64,000 bases of DNA from NCBI GenBank assembly GCA_016191435.1, contig JACPOQ010000016.1:62001-126000 (forward strand), in the 5' to 3' direction. Positions 61,231 through 64,000 of the stretch are shown in pieces. Position numbers and translations under genes: made by a program. How positions within the stretch are numbered: position 1 is the first letter of the stretch; each line of letters opens with the position of its first letter. The notes under the pieces are model-generated. The model was given only the letters and a program-made list of their open reading frames with translations. It searched no databases and was not told the DNA's origin. This stretch comes from Chloroflexota bacterium. GTDB taxonomy: Bacteria; Chloroflexota; Dehalococcoidia; Tepidiformales; Tepidiformaceae.

Positions 61231-62712
61231 CTATCCCTGCACCTGCAAGACGAACGGCCCGATCGTGATGCGATCCTCGGGCCCGACGGAGCCCCACGTG
61301 ACGGCGCTGCCATTGACGAGCGTTGCCTCTGGCCCGCCGAGACTGTGGATCATCGTGCGCCCATCGCGCCGCCAGAATCGCACGTGTGCCGGCGCGATCC
61401 CGGCGAGGCGCGGCAGGATGACCTGGCACGCCTGGTCCCAGCCGATCGTCACCGGCGCTACCGAGACGGGGACCACGCGCTCGACGCCGTCGGCCAGGCC
61501 CGTCCCGGAAATCGTCAGCATCACCCCGCCGCTCTCGTTGATGGCCCCCGTGCGCGGGAACTCGAGGGCGGGCGGTGGCGCTTCGGGTAGCCTGGGGTCT
61601 TCCTTGCCCCGCCGTCGCACGAACACCCACGCCGCGGCGGCGGCGGCGGCGGCGGCGGCCACCGCCGCAAGCAACAGGCCCTGGCCGCCGCCCTTCTCGG
61701 CCACGGGCGCCGGCGCGGTCGCCGCCGGCGCTACGGGCGCCGGTACCGTGGCGGGCATCGCCGTGGGGGTGGGCTGCTGCAGCGCGCGGCTGTCGGGCGT
61801 GTAGGTGAACCCCGCCGAACCTTGCGCGCCCTGCGAATCAACAGTGACTTTCGCAGTGCGCGGTCCCTGCTGCATGAGCTCCTGGCTGCGGTACGTCACC
61901 ACCAGCTGGCCCTTCAACAGGTCCGCGATGGCCGCGTACCCGGCCGCGACATCGCCGGCGCCCGCCGCCTCGAGGAACCGGCCGCCGGTCCTATCCGCCA
62001 GCGCCTTGAGGAACGCCGGGTCCGTCGCCTCCCCGACTCCGATTACGTAATAGACCGCACCACTTTTTGTGGCCGCGTCGAGCGCCGCTTCGCGGGTGCG
62101 CGTCGATTTTTTGCCGGCGTCCTCGCCATCCGAAAGCAGCACCACGACCTTGCGCTGGATCGGCGTCTGCGCCGCGACTCGCGCCCCCTCCGCGACGGCG
62201 TCATACAACGCCGTGTTGCCGCCTGCCGTCAGCGAGTTGATCTCGGCGATCGTGCCGGCGCGGTCGGGAGACAGCGGCTGCACCAGCCGGACCGAATCGG
62301 CGAAGCTAACGACAGCGGATACATCGGCGCCGGACAAACCCCCGGCCAGGTTCGCTGCCGCAATCTGCGCCTGCTTGAGTTTCTCGCCGAGCATGCTGCC
62401 GCTCGTGTCGATGGCGAGCACGACCGCCACTGGCAGGTTGATGTCGGTGGCCCGCGCCACGTTCGCGACGGGGACCGCGGCGCCGCCTTCGTCCATCGTG
62501 ACGTTGCCGACCGCCCCCGGCGCCAGCGGCCTGCCCGCGCTCGTCACCGTCACGACGATGCGGATGTCCGGGAAGGCTGTGGCATCGACCGACGACACCG
62601 TCACCTCGATCGGGTCCTCTGCGCGTGCGGACGCCGCAGCGCCCAGCGCCAGGCCCAGCACGATGCCGGCCCACCCAACCCCCAGGCCGAACCGCGCTGC
62701 GCTCATTCGCAT
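61231..62712 (-). CDS. Secreted VWA-FHA membrane protein
   Basis: A 493-residue protein: signal peptide, a von Willebrand A domain (MIDAS in VLAIDTSGSMLGEK and LLSDGEDAGKK), a beta domain, a Pro/Ala linker, one membrane span (LLLAAVAAAAAAAAAAWVFV) and a C-terminal FHA-like domain (VTIGWDQACQVILPRLAGI, GPEDRITIGPFVL). VWA binds outside; the FHA end could read phosphothreonine inside. ATG 62712 is two bases from the TGA of the peptidase gene. Confidence 0.87.
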   Translation of the reverse strand: MRMSAARFGLGVGWAGIVLGLALGAAASARAEDPIEVTVSSVDATAFPDIRIVVTVTSAGRPLAPGAVGNVTMDEGGAAVPVANVARATDINLPVAVVLAIDTSGSMLGEKLKQAQIAAANLAGGLSGADVSAVVSFADSVRLVQPLSPDRAGTIAEINSLTAGGNTALYDAVAEGARVAAQTPIQRKVVVLLSDGEDAGKKSTRTREAALDAATKSGAVYYVIGVGEATDPAFLKALADRTGGRFLEAAGAGDVAAGYAAIADLLKGQLVVTYRSQELMQQGPRTAKVTVDSQGAQGSAGFTYTPDSRALQQPTPTAMPATVPAPVAPAATAPAPVAEKGGGQGLLLAAVAAAAAAAAAAWVFVRRRGKEDPRLPEAPPPALEFPRTGAINESGGVMLTISGTGLADGVERVVPVSVAPVTIGWDQACQVILPRLAGIAPAHVRFWRRDGRTMIHSLGGPEATLVNGSAVTWGSVGPEDRITIGPFVLQVQG

Positions 62713-62713
62713 C

Positions 62714-63280
62714 TCACGCCCCCAGGTAGCCGCCCGTAACGGCGAGCGCGCCAAGCACACCGAGCGCGAGGAACGGCGTGAACGCCAGCACGTCCTTGCG
62801 GCTGCGCAGGCGCAACAGCATCAGCACGAGGGCATAGAGCGCGCCGCCGCCGAACGCGAAGAGCAGCGCCGGTACCAGGGCGTGGATGCCCACCAGCGCA
62901 CCACACGTGAACCCATACTTCACGTCGCCGAAGCCCATCGCGCCCCGCCCCGCGATGGCTGCGGCGAGCAGCAGCGCGAACGCTGCCGCGCCGCCCGCCA
63001 GCGCGTCGAGACCATCACCGGTCCCGAGTGCGAACGCTGCAAGAGTCACGGCGGCCGCCGCCGGGTACGTGATCGCGTTCGGGGCGCGCATCGAACGCAG
63101 GTCGATGCACCCGGCCCACGTCAGCAGGCCAAGCCCCAGCGTGAGGACCGCCGCATGCTGCCAATCGCTTGCGCGCAAGCCGAGCACCGCGCCGCCCGCC
63201 ACCATCACGCTCGCGAACAGCGCCACGCGCAGGTCTGCTTTCCGGCCCGGGACAGCGGCCGCGCCGGCCATCGCAACCAT
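62714..63280 (-). CDS. tadV: A24 prepilin peptidase, TadV/CpaA type
   Basis: A 188-residue membrane aspartic peptidase cutting prepilin leaders. The two Asp motifs are WAGCIDLRSMRAPNAITYP and MGFGDVKYG; about six spans; no N-terminal methylase domain. ATG 63280 abuts the TadC stop. Confidence 0.88.
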   Translation of the reverse strand: MVAMAGAAAVPGRKADLRVALFASVMVAGGAVLGLRASDWQHAAVLTLGLGLLTWAGCIDLRSMRAPNAITYPAAAAVTLAAFALGTGDGLDALAGGAAAFALLLAAAIAGRGAMGFGDVKYGFTCGALVGIHALVPALLFAFGGGALYALVLMLLRLRSRKDVLAFTPFLALGVLGALAVTGGYLGA

Positions 63281-64000
63281 CTAGTTCGACCCCAGGTTCT
63301 GCACGAAATCGACGAGGTTGATGATCGACGGCACCACGATCACGGCGCCCATCGCCGGCAGGAAGAAGATCACCAGCGGGAGTGTCATCAGCACCGGCGC
63401 GCGTTGGGCGCGTTCGCGTGCCCGTTGCGCCCGGAGCGCGCGGATCTCCTCCGATTGGCGCCGCAGCACGTCGCCCATGCTCGTCCCCAGCTCCTCGCCC
63501 TGGACGATGCTCGCCGCCAGCCCGACGAGGTCCGGCACGCCCGTGCGGTCGGCCACGAACGCCAGCGCCTCGCGGCGCGAGCGCCCCAGGCCCACCTGCC
63601 GGAGGTAGAGCGCGAACGTCGCCGCCAACGGCCCTTTCGTGCGTTCGGTCACGAGCCCGAAGGCGGCATCCACGCCCATGCCCGCCTCGACGCACGTGAC
63701 CAGCAGGTCCATCGCATCCGGGAGTGCCCGGGTGATGCTCTGCTGGCGATTCTTCACCCGCCGCCGCAGGACGGCATACGGCAGCAGCGCGGGGAACGGG
63801 AGCAACCCGATGCCCAGCACCATCATCTGCAGCGGCGTCATCTCCGCTCGCGCGATCACGAGCCAGGCGAACAGCGCCCCGCCGGCCACGACGACGGCCG
63901 CCCACGCCGTGAGGAACCCTCCCAGCGACCACGGCTGGTCCGCCATCTGCAGCATGCGGTCGACGCTGCGCACGAAGTTCCGCGGCAGCAGCGTGCTGAT
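63281..64000 (-). CDS. tadC: TadC-like type II/IV secretion F protein (partial)
   Basis: At least 239 codons of a GspF/TadC membrane protein: T2SSF helices in ITRALPDAMDLLVTCVEAGM and SIVQGEELGTSMGDVLRRQS, with a C-terminal span (LMTLPLVIFFLPAMGAVIVV). The frame stays open through the window end (before GTG 63973), so the true start lies outside. It heads the Tad genes, most of which must be to the right. Confidence 0.87.
   Translation of the reverse strand: MSTLLPRNFVRSVDRMLQMADQPWSLGGFLTAWAAVVVAGGALFAWLVIARAEMTPLQMMVLGIGLLPFPALLPYAVLRRRVKNRQQSITRALPDAMDLLVTCVEAGMGVDAAFGLVTERTKGPLAATFALYLRQVGLGRSRREALAFVADRTGVPDLVGLAASIVQGEELGTSMGDVLRRQSEEIRALRAQRARERAQRAPVLMTLPLVIFFLPAMGAVIVVPSIINLVDFVQNLGSN

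Overview
This is a 64-kb stretch of a high-GC bacterial chromosome, coding densely on both strands. The best guess for the host is a Chloroflexota bacterium (Dehalococcoidia or Tepidiforma-like). Reasons are the Thr/Pro-rich lipoproteins and surface proteins, a T-box leader on thrS, a fused AhbA/B-type siroheme decarboxylase beside a ChdC-type enzyme, and a large set of CoA-linked catabolic genes. This placement is inference from gene content. No rRNA or tRNA gene was seen.

Layout. 0.1-3 kb: an exonuclease-DinG helicase. 3.0-3.6 kb: two broken gene ends facing away from each other. 3.9-15.1 kb: an acyl-CoA dehydrogenase, an SH3 lipoprotein, an MBL-fold/DinB pair, a LuxR-metalloprotease-membrane protein cassette, a serine hydrolase with a HAD phosphatase, a second MBL-fold hydrolase and a MaoC pair. 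15.2-16.3 kb: an unusual protein with a DUF559-like nuclease end. 16.4-21.7 kb: radical SAM protein, T-box-controlled thrS, P450, DUF2277, and bfd-bfr. 21.9-28.5 kb: trpA-aroH-aroF, scpA, ppx, sixA and yebC.

28.7-32.7 kb is the clearest functional unit. A guanidine-I (ykkC) riboswitch with an overlapping terminator precedes genes for a lipoprotein solute receptor, permease and ATPase and a long ureohydrolase that fits a guanidine hydrolase better than an agmatinase. Together they form a guanidine uptake and breakdown operon. 32.9-37.1 kb is a damaged potassium locus: receiver protein, two mini-proteins including KdpF, a truncated kdpA joined to the start of another gene, and a KimA-like transporter whose 3' end is duplicated on the far side of the block.

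37.9-53.8 kb is a CoA-ester catabolic island: thiolase, TetR, enoyl-CoA hydratase, VOC protein, several CaiB-family CoA-transferases (one a tandem fusion), two zinc alcohol dehydrogenases, an acyl-CoA dehydrogenase and a single-chain acyl-CoA carboxylase. 54-58 kb is a tightly overlapping heme operon (hemA, ahbA/B-like fusion, aldo/keto reductase, chdC-like) suggesting a hybrid siroheme-to-coproheme route finished by ChdC. 58-64 kb holds envelope functions: a Thr/Pro-stalk surface protein, a small membrane protein, an M23-like lipoprotein, a VWA-FHA protein and the start of a Tad-type pilus or secretion cluster running off the right edge.
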